A stretch of 64,000 nt of DNA from positions 38,899,436 through 38,963,435 of the forward strand of contig CM075857.1 of NCBI GenBank assembly GCA_037975125.1, read 5' to 3'. This document shows, one piece after another, positions 45,461 through 60,198 of this stretch. Numbering within the stretch: position 1 is the stretch's first letter; each line of letters opens with the position of its first letter. The notes below the pieces were generated by a model that had not been told where the DNA came from, ran no database searches, and saw only the letters and a list, made by a program, of their open reading frames with translations. A program made the position numbers and the translations under genes. This DNA comes from Latrodectus hesperus (taxonomy: Eukaryota > Arthropoda > Arachnida > Araneae > Theridiidae).

Positions 45461-48400
45461 TATATATGTAATGATACCGCATTTAAATTAATATTCTTAA
45501 ATGTTTCCTCTTATAATAACCAAATAATTTGAAACATATTGACAGGTTACGAAATAATTAGTAAGTGTAACTATGTACTGTTCATTTTTGATATTTAGAT
45601 AGATAGAAATTAAGCATAAAATGGCAAATTAATTTCTTTTTTGACATTAATTTTAGCCAAATTTAAAAAGGTGAATAAATATGAAAAATTATTCACAAAC
45701 CTAAGTCGAAAAAAATTTTTTACTCAATATATATACAATTTTTTTTAATAAATATGTTGTCTACAATTTTTGCATGAAAGACAATAAAATTTATTATTTA
45801 AAAATGAAAATACATAAGAATTATAACTGTATTCTTGTTATTAATATTTTTATTCTATTAGTAATTAGAATAATAGAAATGCTTTTGAATATTATCAAAA
45901 CTTAATTAACTTCTAAATATAACTCCATGTATCTTAAGATAACTACACCGTTTTGAGATGATTTGTATGTTCATGCACTGAACTGGAAAAAATAATTATA
46001 TCATCAAAATAGTTTATGGCGATGTTAAACCTGATTATTTATTTATTTTTTTTTTTCTGAATTTGCCAAATAGCATGTTGATACATTGTGGAAACGTTTT
46101 TGTGTTCAAAAGGCAACCTATTACATTTTTTACCGGTTGCTTTTAATTAGCTGTAATTTTTGTAAATATAATTAGTTGAAAGTGCTAATTTTATAGTGAC
46201 TTCTTTTTCTGAAGGAATATGTGTCAATATTCAGAAACATTATCTAAGGTAAAAAAATTTTCTAAGTAGGTTAATTTGTCGAAAAACATAGATTTTTGCG
46301 ATTGGTCGAGCGTTTTTTTCGGTCATTCGATTTATTTTTCTACAGTCAACATAAAATCTTTTTTGTTCCTTTTCTTCATTCATTTAAACTACTGTTACAA
46401 AAGTACCATATGTGGATGTTCAAGATTTTCGTATTTTAACATATTTTCAAGTTGGATTTTAATTTCTGCAATTCCTAGTTCTAATATAAAATTTTAATTT
46501 AGAAACTTTATTAGAGAAACAAAACCTTTTAGTAAAAATACTCAATCTCAATAAAAGAATTGATTTCTTATTACAGTGTTATATGCGTTTCCATTTTACA
46601 TGAATTAAAATGTGTGAATAGAAATCAACCAATATAATTATGTTACTTTCCTGCATCATTTTGGTGCTTCTGCATTGTGAAAAATAAGAAAATGTTTTGT
46701 TTCTTTTTTTAACTCTCTCTCTCTCTGCAGAAATACATTTTCAAGATATAGGGATTAAAACAGATAGAAAACTGTTACTCAAATTTTACCATTTAATGGA
46801 AACAGATAATTTAGCCCCACATATATTACAAAAAATTAAGTCAAAAAATGTTTCCAATCAATCAAAATAGTTAATTTTTGATACACTTTAAAAATAACAT
46901 GAAATATCCCTCATATTTTAATTAAATATGTTTTTGTTCAGAGCAAGAAATTTGTTTCGTAGATAACATTTTTACAGAAATAAACAAGTAATATCTTTAG
47001 CAGAAAAATGCAAACGATTAGTTTTTTTTAACTATAATTTATAAATTAAATTACTATTTATCAATAAACAACGAAATTTAATGAGATTGTTTAAATTCAT
47101 TAAACTTTACGAATATTGCAATTCTGTTCTAGGATATATACTGAAAATATAATAGTAATGGATATCAATAATTTTTGGTTGAGACGCTCACTCTCGTTAT
47201 AATAAGATAGTAAGTTCGAATCTCGACCCACCACTGTGTTCTAGTGTCGGCAGGGCATTTAAAATATGTCGTGGTAACAATGTTCTCCAAATTCAAAATT
47301 TTTAAATTTTAAACATTTAAAATTTTTTAATATTTTTAAAATTGTTTTCAATTACCGTTATTTTTTAAAATTTGTGCATATTTTGCTCAAGATTTGTAGT
47401 TTTAGTTATTTAGTACTACAAATTTTGTGAATATATGAAAAATACCTTAAAAGATTTAATGAAAACTTGTCATAATATAATTAAAATACAAATAAAAAGT
47501 TTTCTTTAGCAATTCTGAAAATTTACCCACTTAATAATCAATAAGAAACGGCCATAACCTGCAAAAACTCTTTTCGAATAGAATGAATGAATGTGTGTAA
47601 AGTATTTCCTATATATCCCCTGTATCTTAATAAATTATTTTTATAATTACTATTATTATTAATACATAACTTACGTCATGTTTTACTCATTACAGTTTAT
47701 ATTATACACCATAAAAATAGGAGAACAGAATTTTAGTATCGTAAAATTTTTTAAATTAATAAGCTACATTTCAAAATTTACCCATTTGAGAAACACCTAC
47801 ATTTATTAGCTTCTTAAATTACTATGTAGTACGTGATCAATACCATCACAAAAAATGTAAGGGTACAAATAGTTATTTAAATGTAGATATACATTTCATA
47901 GTTGAGGTTTCAGCAATCTAAATCTGGATTATAGTGAGTCAAAACTTTGGAAACCATTTTAAAGAAAAAAATCATTTATGTTGAATAAAAAATTCTAAAG
48001 ATTTCAACTTAATTTCATTTGCTAATGAAATTAATTATACTTGGATTTCTTTGATACTAAGAAAAGAAAGAACTCGACAAAAATGAAGAAAGTAAAAATC
48101 TCAATACTGATGAAATATTACTCTTAAAAATATCAATTTCATTTCCTAAAAATCATTTAAATGGGTTGATATCATTGGATGGATAGTAAATCCACTTTTA
48201 ATATCAAGCAGCGTATAAGAAATATATGCAATTGAGAATTTGAAAAAATAATGTGTCACTTTTGGAAAAAATACTACGGACAGACAGATTTAAAGAAATT
48301 TGTATGTTTTGAAGTTATTAAACTACATTGAAGCTATTTATCTTCATAATGTTACATAGTGAAGATTTTTTCAAATATGAGAGTAGTGCATTAAAGTACG

Positions 48401-48628
48401 TTTGTTTCAATATCAATTGCTAGTTGTGAACATTCGTTCAGTAAACGAAAATTAATTCTGACATATTTAATATATAGCATTTTTCACGTTCTACACTGAA
48501 AAATGCTATAAGAGTATACTTAGTATTTTTAAGTATAGAACGAGAAAAATTTGAAATGATTGACACTCATAATGTAATTGATCAATTTGGTTCATCAAAA
48601 GCAAGGAAAATGTATGTAATATAATAAA
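45461..48628. other. Intergenic AT-rich DNA
   Basis: No gene seen apart from a tRNA-like SINE candidate at about 47174-47290. A (TC)n run lies near 46712-46728. Confidence 0.6.
47174..47290 (+). mobile_element. Second tRNA-like SINE candidate
   Basis: GGTTGAGACGCTCACTCTCG is A-box-like, and GTTCGAATCTCGACCCA about 40 nt later carries a B box. The region after it (TGTCGGCAGGGCATTTAAAA) is unlike family A. No duplication was identified. Confidence 0.45.
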
Positions 48629-48630
48629 TA

Positions 48631-49180
48631 CAGGGTGGCGCGCGGCAGACGGATGGATTTGAAAAGGCCATTGCTCGCTTCCTAACCGTTGGCGCTGCTC
48701 GAAGAAGGTGAGGTTCGAAAGAGCGAGATCGGAAATTTGTCTCCATATCAAAGTCAGTTCACAAGATGGAATAGTCTGTAGCGCAGCGTGTGTTTTGCGT
48801 GGAAGCATATTTTTCAAACGGCCGTTCGATTGTCCACGTGCAGCGCGCTTTCCGTTCAGAATTCCGCATCGCCCCTCGCGGTCGAGTTCCCAATCGGAAC
48901 AGAATTCTTGTGTGGGTGAAAGCCTTTAGGGACACAGGAAATGTGTCCTCGATAAGGAGGGGCCCTAGGAGAACTGTCTCAACCCCGGAAAACATCGAGA
49001 GAGTTCGAGCTGCGGTTGAGCAGTCTCCTAGGCGTTCCCTTCGTAAACAGGCTGGCGCCCTTGGAATTTCAAGACGTTCCCTTCAAAGAATCGTCAAAGG
49101 ACACCTCCATTTACACCCCTATAAGATGGTTGTTGCCCAAGATTTAAAACCACTGGATTATGAAAAACATCAACGCAGTA
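48631..49180 (+). mobile_element. Truncated Tc1/mariner-like element with DUF4817-type transposase
   Basis: A GC-rich island begins at CAGGGTGGCGCGCGGCAGAC just after a TA (48629-48630), as for IS630-Tc1-mariner elements, and ends in AT-rich DNA near 49180. No right terminus was found, so it is 3' truncated. Composition contrasts sharply with the flanks. Confidence 0.8.
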
Positions 49181-49236
49181 GCGATATATTTTTGAAATTC
49201 AGTTTTCGTTTTAATTTTTTAATCTCAAATTTATAA
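48766..49236 (+). pseudogene. DUF4817-type HTH transposase fragment
   Basis: The likely start is ATG 48766, but codon 3 is TAG (48772-48774); the frame is then open to 49236. Residues read FCVEAYFSNGRSIVHVQRAF, RGRVPNRNRILVWVKAFRDT (first HTH, DUF4817) and TPENIERVRAAVEQSPRRSL, RKQAGALGISRRSLQRIVKG (second HTH), ending HLHLHPYKMVVAQDL. The DDE catalytic domain that normally follows is missing. Residues after about position 130 are fortuitous intergenic translation. Confidence 0.85.
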
Positions 49237-50815
<1,579 letters not shown>

Positions 50816-51130
50816 TACAAACAAAAGAATCATATTCATCTGGAAGCACATGTTGAATTTTCTTGTTAATTTTTTTATTATTCTGTAATAAAATATTGAT
50901 CCAGCATTGATTTTTAAGTTGTTTCATCAATTTTGTATAAAAATCTGATTTACAATAAACAGAACGAACATTAACAATCAAAAATAAGAAATTTTACTTA
51001 AAAAATTTTACTTGTAGTAGAAAAACAAAGTACATAATTCTTCATTAAATAAACTGGAAAATTAATATTTTAATGTAAACTACATATGTATAGTATATTT
51101 TCATTGAAAATGGCCATCTTTTAAAAATAA

Positions 51131-51179
51131 ATATGTAAGTAGTCTCTTAAATATTTAATTTTAGAGACTACTTACATAT
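51131..51179. repeat. Inverted repeat, 17-bp perfect stem
   Basis: ATATGTAAGTAGTCTCT (51131-51147) and AGAGACTACTTACATAT (51163-51179), with a 15-nt loop. It lies just downstream of the NDUFB10 poly(A) signal. Confidence 0.9.
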
Positions 51180-51242
51180 GAGATACTGAATGAGGAACAT
51201 ATACATTATAAAATCATGAATATAAGAGGGTGATTTAAGAAT

Positions 51243-51248
51243 TTTATT
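51243..51248 (-). terminator. NDUFB10 poly(A) signal candidate
   Basis: TTTATT on the plus strand reads AATAAA on the minus strand, 97-102 nt past the stop codon. Confidence 0.45.
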
Positions 51249-51344
51249 AGAAATATTTTACATGAATTACATATCTAGGACCTGAAGGAAAAACAATTTT
51301 TTTTCAATATACTATAATTTGCAATCCTAAACCAATAGCATTTT

Positions 51345-51454
51345 TCATGGGTTTGGATCCCAAGTACCAGCTGCTTTTCTACGTTCATAAACCAGTCTAT
51401 GCTTTTGTTTCATGTAAGCATATTTAACATGAGGAAAGCCACCAAGGTCACCAT
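51345..51454 (-). CDS. NDUFB10: NDUFB10 coding exon 4
   Basis: Completes Tyr and reads [35 protein letters not shown], stop. Acceptor TTTTCAG. A minus-strand AATAAA at 51248-51243 lies about 97 nt downstream. Confidence 0.95.
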
Positions 51455-54400
51455 CTGAAAAATATACAATTTCAAACCTTATTTTATAATAAATAAAAAC
51501 AAGTTTTGTTTTGACACATGGTGGAAATAATAAACACAAATCTGAATACATACAAAAATTCTTAGTTTAGCATTTGCAGTTGTAAATAAGATATATCAAC
51601 TTTAATATTTTCCTTTATTTTCCATTTAAATAAGTTTTCTTGATGAAAAACAATAAAATGAAAACACAGTTTAAGACAATATAATACATGTTCAATTTCA
51701 TTTTAACATTATTTAAAACCAAGCAGCAAGTTAATTTAAAATTACTAAATGTAAATTTATTGTTAAATGGCACTTTTAAATTTCAGGGTTTTTTTTATAC
51801 AGAAAACAAAATAAATAAAATATTATAAATAATTTAACAATGAAGAAAGGTAAATAGAATGATAGAAAGGACCTTAACTTTATTTTTTAATACAAGCAAA
51901 TGTTTTAGAAAAAAAAATATTTGAAAATTTGCACTTAAATAAAAGAAAATTCTTCACTAACAGATTATGTGCAATATACCAAACTCTATAATTCATCAAT
52001 TAAAACAATTTCATTCATTACTTTAATAAGTCAAAGCCCAGAAATGTTTTATTTAAACTACAAAACTAAATTTAATACTGTTCAACATAAACTCATATTG
52101 ATAAATTTTTTTTTGAATTTTATACCTTTCCATAATGTTAATTTAATTAATTAACTAATCAATAACAGTTAAAAGTAGACTTTGAAAATAAATTACAGCT
52201 TTGTTATATTTGGATAAAATTTATCGACTTTCAAATACAGCATTACTTTTGATTTAGTTTAAAAGAAAAATTAAATAATATTTTTCTTTTAAAGACAACT
52301 GGAAACAAATATTTTAAATAGTATCAATTAAATAATTCAAATAAATTTTCAGAAAAATATCACATCTATTTACCTTGAAAGATAGCTTTCTTAGATAGTT
52401 TGGTGCAACTGCATATATACAGTAATCAGAAGTAAGTAATTCATAAAATTTACTCACACTTAATAAAGTAATTCAAAGCAGCTTCTTCATAATCATCAAA
52501 AATCTTTTTACATCGTTCATGGTGTTCATAACCTTCATATCGGACACATTCAGTTCTTCTTCTATTTAATATATTGAGAATACTTCCATCTACTTTCCTA
52601 CATAAATGATATTAGTTTTTAATTGCATGTGTTTTTATAAAAAAATTAATCTTTCAAGTTAATATACAAATTTTATGAATTCTAAAGATTTAGTTGTATT
52701 GTCACATTTTATAATTAATATTTTGTTTAAAAAATTATCAAAACAAAGAAAAATCAAAAAGAAAGAAACACCTATCAATGAGTAAATGTTTTATAAAGAT
52801 TTTTTTTTTTATAAAAAACAAATTTAAATGGTAATAGATTACTTCAAAAGAGAAGTTAAATAAAAATTTATAATTTATAAAAACATGATTTAAATTGAAA
52901 TTTTTAGAAGTCAATCGATGTAACTTCTTACATTTTAAGATCATTGTTAAATATAAGTGCATACAAAAAATTTTAGTTCTGAACATTAGAAGTAAAGATT
53001 TTCAATTCATTTTTTGAAAAATAAATTGGATTGGAAAAATAAATTACACATAATGTTAAATGTTCATTTACAAAATAAAGTGTACTCAAAACCTTAAAGT
53101 GATATGCATATTGATTACAACTTATAACTAAACAACAAGCATAAATTATATAGGATAATTTGCTTTGACTTTTAATCATTGATTACAAATTTGTGTTATA
53201 CTAACAAATTAGCCATCAATTTTAACAAATGATGATTTATCCATTCAATATTGAAGTATATTCCAAACCACCACAAATACTCACAACATTGATTGATTTT
53301 AGTTCAATGTTCATTTTCTGCATACAAGGATTTACTAAACTGGAACCCGTAGTTTAAAGCAGATTTGTAACTACTACAAACATCCTTACCAGAAGTGGGA
53401 ATCAAATCTACAAAAAAGTTAAGTTGAAGGAAGGTTGAAATATATATATTTTTTTTACCTGACTACTTAGGTAAGGTAAGATAGAAGAAGACACTGGTAA
53501 AAGTGGAAGATTGTCCTTTGACTTGACTTGAAGAACAAAAATTTAATTTTTAATAATTAGTGAGTAATTTATTTTTCCAATCTTGTAAAAACAAAATTTT
53601 ATAGCAAAAAATTTTAAACTAAAACTGTTACAATGGAACTCTAGCTGGGAAAATATAAAATTTCTCATGGAAACTTTGCAATGCAAGCAGGGAAAAAATA
53701 AATAAATAAAAATTTTGGATATTGCTTTTATGCAGAGGATTTATAACTTCCTTTTATTGGAAACTTACATTGTGTGCTTTTATTTATTTCATTTGAGAGT
53801 GAAGCTTCAACTGACTTACTTCAGTTGACTTCTCAGCTGTTTTAGTACATTTTGTAATTTGAAATGATAGTAAAACAAAATATTTTTAACAAAGAAAATA
53901 ATAAACTTTTATGGTTACTGAATGGTGCTCTCATTTTCATTTTACAAAATATTGATATTGCACTATAAAAGTGTAAATTATTGGTTAATCTGTCCTATTT
54001 CTTTCTTATTTCCTAAGGCATTAATATTATTTTTCTGTGTTACCACTGCTAATTTTTATAAATAGCAAATTTTGTAAGCTGTAATAGCTTATTTGTGTTT
54101 TTTTATAGTGTGAACAACAGAAACATTAAAGAATCTAAATGTTGGGTGTGAGCATTCTTCTCTTGTGCGAATAACATCAAACACGGAAATAAATCTTGTT
54201 GGAATAATATAGTACAAATCTATTGGATGTATACTACATTCAATCACATTTTTTATTTTTGGAAGTGTAATGACTTTTAGCTGATAATAGATTTTTTAGC
54301 AATCTATTGCTCATTGATGATAATTTATAATATATAGAGTAAAATTTAAGCATTTCTCTTATTAATTTTTCTTAAATAAAAAGCTTTGTTATCATAACAT

Positions 54401-57096
54401 TACTTTTGTAAAAAAAAAAAATAGTAAAATTTTAGAACTTGTTATTAACTTGATTATTACCTTTAATTTATTATTTTGAATAAGTAATAAATCTATTTTT
54501 AAAATTGTAATAATCAGATTAAATGCTCAATTTTAACTGGTGAAATTTACACAATCATACAGCTATTTTAATATATTTTACAAATAAACAAACAAATATT
54601 ATGAATGGTATCAATGATTGTAATATTCAATATTGAGTTATTTTATAAAATCAAAATTTAAATTCACACTCCTAAAATGTTGAACAAAAGTAACTGTCAT
54701 TGAAAATAAAGTATAATAAGATATTATAAATACTTTGATCATTTTCCTTTGCACAAGATTTAATATTATCAATGGGGTCCCATTTTTATACTATAATTAC
54801 ATTACAAATAAAAATTATTATTTTAAATACTAATAAGTATACTAGTAATTTAGGAATTTACAAGTATATCATAAATATTTAGTTCACATCAGTTATAATA
54901 CTGATTATTACATAGAATATTTACTCAAACATAACATTAATTTATATATAGCATGTCACATTATGAATTATTTGTAATATCTGATTAGATAGTATATCTG
55001 AAACTCATTTGCAATATATACATGATATATTTGATGGGAAACATCATTCTAAGAACAGATTGTAAAAATGTTTATCAGTTCTTCACAAATAATTAAATAT
55101 TCCATATTAAGCCAATATTTTTTAGGCATTTAAAAGTGAAGATTAAGAATATAGTTCTACATTATGTTTAGTAACAGAAAAGGAAAAACATGTAAATTAT
55201 AATCTTAAATTTAAAAGTATGTGAGCCCAATGAAAACAAATATAGCCATGTTGTTTTCAATGGCTGCAGGAATTATCAATAAAAATAGATGCCTAAATGT
55301 TTGTTGGTTTAAGAAATCAATTCAATATCCAGAATATTCCTTTAGATAATGTACTAATCCATTTGTATTTTATATGGATATCATTGTCCCAGAAGCAATA
55401 TAAATATCTTGAATATCAGCTTAAAATTTCTAATTCATCTTTGATTCTAGCTTTTTTTCCAACTGTTGGTTTTTGATTGGCGACATTTAATGGTGGAAGG
55501 TTAACACAGGACAAGCTGCACCAATTCCTCCCAACTGTAATACACCCACACAATTTATAAAAATAGAGATTCTGTTAATAAAATAATAAAGAATCTAACA
55601 TCCAATAAACAGTTCTTAAACATTTTGAAGATTTAAAGCATAGATATGAGGAGTAATATGTGAGAAATGCATTAAATTACACAAAGAAAATATTGAAAAA
55701 TAAAATGTCAAATTTTATATTTGTTTTAGAGTTATGGAAAAAGTCAGTGGTAACAGTTAATTAAATTAACTGTGAACTCAAATATATGCATTTTTTAAAA
55801 TTACAACATGATAATTTCAGCAGCCTAATTATAATAACAAATTAAAAAGTATAACAAATAGACAAAATGTAAAAAAAAGAAACTTCAAAAATATAATTTA
55901 ATATTGTATACTACATCTTTTAGTAGCAATAAAAAAGTAAGTAATTAAATCTTACTGATCTCGCAAGAACTGCTCATTTGCCTCAAACATACACAATGCA
56001 TCATCTTCATAACATTCATCTATATTTGGTACTCTTCTGTATCGTCTATGATAATAGGGATATACTTTTTGATTGGGTAAAACAACAGTTTCTGGAAAAA
56101 TATGAAGATAAATCATAATAAAAGGAAAACATGTTGCAAGACAATTAACTATTATAAATTATTAGTTGGAAGTTTTTTCAAAATTGCATACAATTTCATT
56201 GTAACAGAAAACAAACTTTTTTTTATATAAATAAGTTGATTTTTCCTGATTTAACTTTTGTGTAATTTGAATATAAAAAAAGAATTCAATCAAAAATATT
56301 CTCCAGTAAATTATTTTTTTTTTATTTCATAGCATAAAGACTATACTTAATATTATCATCACATGCTGATATCTTTATACATAAATGTTTTAAAGTTTCA
56401 TACATAGGTATTAGTAGCAATTTCTTACATCAAAGTTTGCTCTTAATACTATGTCTCAGCAACTAAGAAACAAATGAAAGCTTAACTTATTCAGGAGTTG
56501 CTTAAATATAGTTTACTGTCATACACTTTACAAACAATAGTACCAAGTCTAAAATTATGAACTTTATTACTTATATCAATAAAAAATACATTCCAAATTA
56601 ATATTATTTCCAAAGTCTATACATTATGATTGATATAGGAAATTATAATCTAACTTGGTCAATTATAAATTAGAATTGAAGCCTATAATCAAAATTTTAA
56701 ATCAACACCTTCTTAAATCAACACCTTTAAATCAACACATTAATAATCAACATAGCTGTCAAATCTTGGTCTACAAGAATTCCATATATAATCATAATGA
56801 AAATAAAAGATATGATATGATTTATAAATCCAAGGCCTTCATTTTTATATAAGTTATATAAATGAAGAAAGAAAATAACTTATGTATTTACATATTTTCA
56901 ATGAGTAAAATGGAGAAAGATTTTCTATAAGGGATTCTATATATAATTTGATTTTGCAAAATAATTATTTACCTCTGAACCAAGCACATGGGCGATCAAT
57001 CAGATTAATTATTTTTGCTGCATAATTATAAAAAGTATTTCTAGTATCCTCTTGCATAGGCCGTATAAAAGGTCTTCCAGGGAGTTCATCCTTCAT
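51345..57096 (-). CDS. NDUFB10: NADH dehydrogenase [ubiquinone] 1 beta subcomplex subunit 10 (PDSW), 4 coding exons
   Basis: NDUFB10 is an accessory subunit of the membrane arm of respiratory complex I, on the intermembrane-space side. Coding exons on the minus strand: 57096-56973, 56091-55956, 52597-52458, 51454-51345. Phases match and give 169 aa (human 172). Diagnostic blocks are [40 protein letters not shown] and [20 protein letters not shown]. Two conserved cysteine pairs are visible: Cys68/Cys75 (CX6C) and Cys104/Cys116 (CX11C), as used for MIA40-dependent oxidative import; there is no N-terminal presequence. The chosen ATG lies two bases after an acceptor (T10-AG), so the upstream exon is probably noncoding. 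The gene is convergent with ACADVL. I see no frameshift or stop. Confidence 0.94.
52458..52597 (-). CDS. NDUFB10: NDUFB10 coding exon 3
   Basis: Encodes [40 protein letters not shown] and LNYFIK. Carries the CX11C pair. Donor T|GTGAGT. Confidence 0.95.
53291..53412 (-). mobile_element. Diverged SINE copy, family A, reverse orientation
   Basis: Read on the minus strand it gives TTTGATTCCCACTTCTGGTA, GGATGTTTGTAGTAGTT, CTTTAAACTACGGGTTCC and TGCAGAAAATGAACATTGAA, aligning with B box through tail of the family A SINEs. The A-box end is lost. Confidence 0.7.
55460..55550 (-). mobile_element. Copy of the short retroelement 3' tail
   Basis: The minus strand contains TTGGTGCAGCTTGTCCTGTG...CGCCAATCAAAAACCAAC, matching the 53-bp insertion at 14298 (GTGCAGCTTGTCC...GCGCCATAAAACCCAACC). 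It extends further 5' (GGGTGTATTACAGTTGGGAG). Confidence 0.5.
55956..56091 (-). CDS. NDUFB10: NDUFB10 coding exon 2
   Basis: Encodes (E)[33 protein letters not shown] and [10 protein letters not shown]. Carries the CX6C pair. Acceptor TTTTTCCAG, donor CA|GTAAGA. Confidence 0.95.
56973..57096 (-). CDS. NDUFB10: NDUFB10 first coding exon
   Basis: Encodes [20 protein letters not shown] and [14 protein letters not shown] helix residues ending [12 protein letters not shown] plus one base. Splice acceptor at 57100-57099, donor GAG|GTAAAT. The start aligns with the human N-terminus to within a few residues. Confidence 0.9.
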
Positions 57097-57148
57097 TTCT
57101 AAAAAAAAAAGAATAAGTTGAAAATGAAATAATTGTGTAAAATTAAGA

Positions 57149-57221
57149 AAACCAAAATAATTAGTAAGGAATAGGGAGGTTCATAGGAACCTCCCTATTC
57201 CTTACTAATTTATTTTGGTTT
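57149..57221. repeat. Long near-perfect hairpin in NDUFB10 5' intron
   Basis: The left arm 57149-57182 (…TTAGTAAGGAATAGGGAGGT…) and right arm 57187-57221 pair over 34 bp with one bulged T and a 4-nt loop. It lies about 50 nt upstream of the first coding exon, inside the putative primary transcript. Confidence 0.92.
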
Positions 57222-60198
57222 ACTGATTATTTAATTCAACTGATGCTTTTACATATTCTGATGTAATAATTTAGAAATTTTGTGTCTAAAGATATTTAAA
57301 AAATTTTAGTCCCCCTAAATGACGGATAATTGCAGGATGGAAAAATTGCAGGTTCCTAATAAGTTCTAGGATCAGTTGAGTGCTAAGCTTATACTTTAAT
57401 AACAATAATTACACAGGAAGCATGACTGCTTTTATATTTCTAACTATTCTTATAATTAAAGGTAGCATTAATAACTTGTTTCTAACATAATATATATTCA
57501 TACATACATTGCATAAGTGCATGCATATATACATATAAGCACACAGATATACATTTTATATTTATGATTCATATTTGTAATTTGCACAGCAACTTTTTAT
57601 AATATAGTGTTTGATACTATTATTAATTTAATCTGTTGATGCAATCACACTGATGTAACTATCAGATCAATAACATACTGTGTTAAGACATGTCATATGA
57701 CAACTTATAATGAGTAGAAGTTGACTGCAATTTAAAAGCTATATTTGAAATCTTTACATTTTATAGAATGCATTTTCCTCTTAATTGGATTTCACAGTCA
57801 AAGTACTTTTGCTAAAAGCATTTTATACCCAGCTTTAAATCTAAATGGAATTTAATTAACAAGAATTAATGTTTAGCTTTTAAAATGAGGTAAAATTTAA
57901 AGTTTTAAATTAAGTAAATTACAAACCTGAAGTTAACCACTTAATTTACAAAGTTTAACATTTTTATTTTAAGTGAATGTTGAAGTACAGTAAATTTATT
58001 TTTACAACAAACAGAAGTAGTAAATTTTCTTGCTCAGTATACAATTATAAAATATTTTTGTCAAAATTTTCATAAATGCATGTTTCAAATGTGGAGTAGA
58101 TGCTTTGTGTTTTAAGTTACCTCAATCATTTAATTACTGTATAGTAACTTTTAAAACATTTTCAACTTCATTAAATAAATATAAATTATGATTAAGCTGA
58201 CATTATTCACATTACCTATTTTATGTTGTTGCGTAGTATTTAATCCTTTGTTATTTTAAAGAGCAAAGTCATTATCTAGTTGATTGAACATGAATTATTA
58301 CTAAAATGTTATTTAATCAATAATGTGAGTAAGTGACATTTTTAAATATTCTTGGTTTTAAATTTTAATTAATTTTTGTTTTGGGAATAAAAACTTCATA
58401 ATACTATAGGAATTTGAACAGTTCTAAACTTTCATTCAATTATCTTTAATTTTTCATTGATGTCTCAGTGTGGTAGGATCACTCCTCAGAATAGGTTTCA
58501 GTTTTACTTCTATACACTGTTGCACAAGGAGGTATCTTCTACATATGGTTATAATTCTACATATATCATTAGCAACATTCGTTTGCTAAAGAATATTTCC
58601 AATTCATATATACACATTAATAAAATCTGCAAACATCTTGCTCTAATTATTTGAAATTATATTTAAAATACTATAGAACTTATCTTAAAGATTCTTAACA
58701 TTAAATTTGGCATTGATTTGTACAAGCTAACTGATAAAAAATTAATAGAAGTGCATGGTTTAAATGAAATTATACAAACGCTTAAAATAATAATTATTAT
58801 TAAACAAAGACATCAAAAACATAAAATATAAAAGTTAGACATAGCAGATACTAATCAAGATCTAAACTTAAAAAAAAGAAATATTAGCACAAAATGTGAT
58901 TTAAGATTCTCTTTTGTACTTTCTCTCAGTCAAAAAATTCAACTGTTCAACTAGTTTGAGGGAACTACCATTCAATATTAATACATCTTGCTTAAATTCC
59001 AAAGAATACTTTTTTATTTACTAACAATCAAATATTTTCTTAAAACATGCTTTTTCTATCATTCTAAGAAAATAAAGTTTCCATACAATTGTTTTTGATT
59101 TCTTCTCTCTAAAATGCATCTAGTACTCTATATATGGCTGTTGCATATTATAGTTTTCTTCTCTTTTTTATTTACTCCCTATATATTTTTGATACAAAAG
59201 ATTTTTGACACAAATTTTATCAAATATAAATTATTACAAGATATGAGGTACACACTCATATAGAGAAATATATCTGATTTTCCATCATGCAAATACAAAT
59301 AACCACTGCAGCAAACATATAGAATAAAAAAGTTGCATCAACATATGAGATGAGAAAACATTATTTTAATTTCATATACTGTATTTAAGCATAATAAATA
59401 AGAAAATACATCTTAATGGAAAAAAATATTTCATAATGATTATGAAAACTCTTCAATTTTTAAAGTCTAGGTTACAATACTATATTACACATAGGACATT
59501 TAAAATTAAGTGTAACATTTAATTTTCAAACAAATAAAAATACAAAAATTTAATACATTAATTGATAAGTTCAAATATAATCAATAAAACAATTAGCATT
59601 TTCTTGAAACTTCCAATTATGGTAAAAAATGTACTTCAAGATTATTTTTCTTTTTTGAGAATGATAAAAAAACATTAAACGAATAAGAAATAGATGAGTG
59701 TTAAAACAGTATAAAGCATAAATTTTTTTAATAATTATATCACACTAAAGGACATAAAGCATTCAATTTGAGAGCTATCCTAAGTTGCAGTGAAAACCCA
59801 TTTTTCTTCCCAGTAAAATTCTGGATTAGTAATATAAATACAATTTTTTTATATAGTTTGTAATGGTTAAAAATATATTTATTTTTAATTTTATAATTCT
59901 ATAGAGTGTCTATAGGTTCCTTTAGATCTATGTGTATTTCCTCAAAGAATGAAATATAAAAACTCGTGAATCCATATAATCATCAGATTATGGTGTAAAT
60001 CACCAAAGTAATCCATAATATATTGATGAAATGCCTTAAGCACTTAGTTTAAAATATCAATTTTTAAATAGAAATTTAAATCATATCATATGACCTTGTA
60101 TTTATGAATGTTAAACTTTCGGTAAATTAGGTATAGATAAAATAGAAAACAAATAAATTTTTAAAATAAATTATAAAAAAGTCTATAAAATTGTTTAC
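57222..60198 (-). other. Putative NDUFB10 first intron
   Basis: 3 kb of AT-rich DNA with no coding or repeat family I can recognise. Frames such as 58457-58654 show no domain. Confidence 0.6.

Larger units (their letters stand above)
52598..55955 (-). other. NDUFB10 intron between coding exons 2 and 3
   Basis: 3.4 kb of AT-rich sequence with a reverse SINE (53291-53412) and a short retroelement tail (about 55460-55550). No other feature is supported. Confidence 0.8.
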
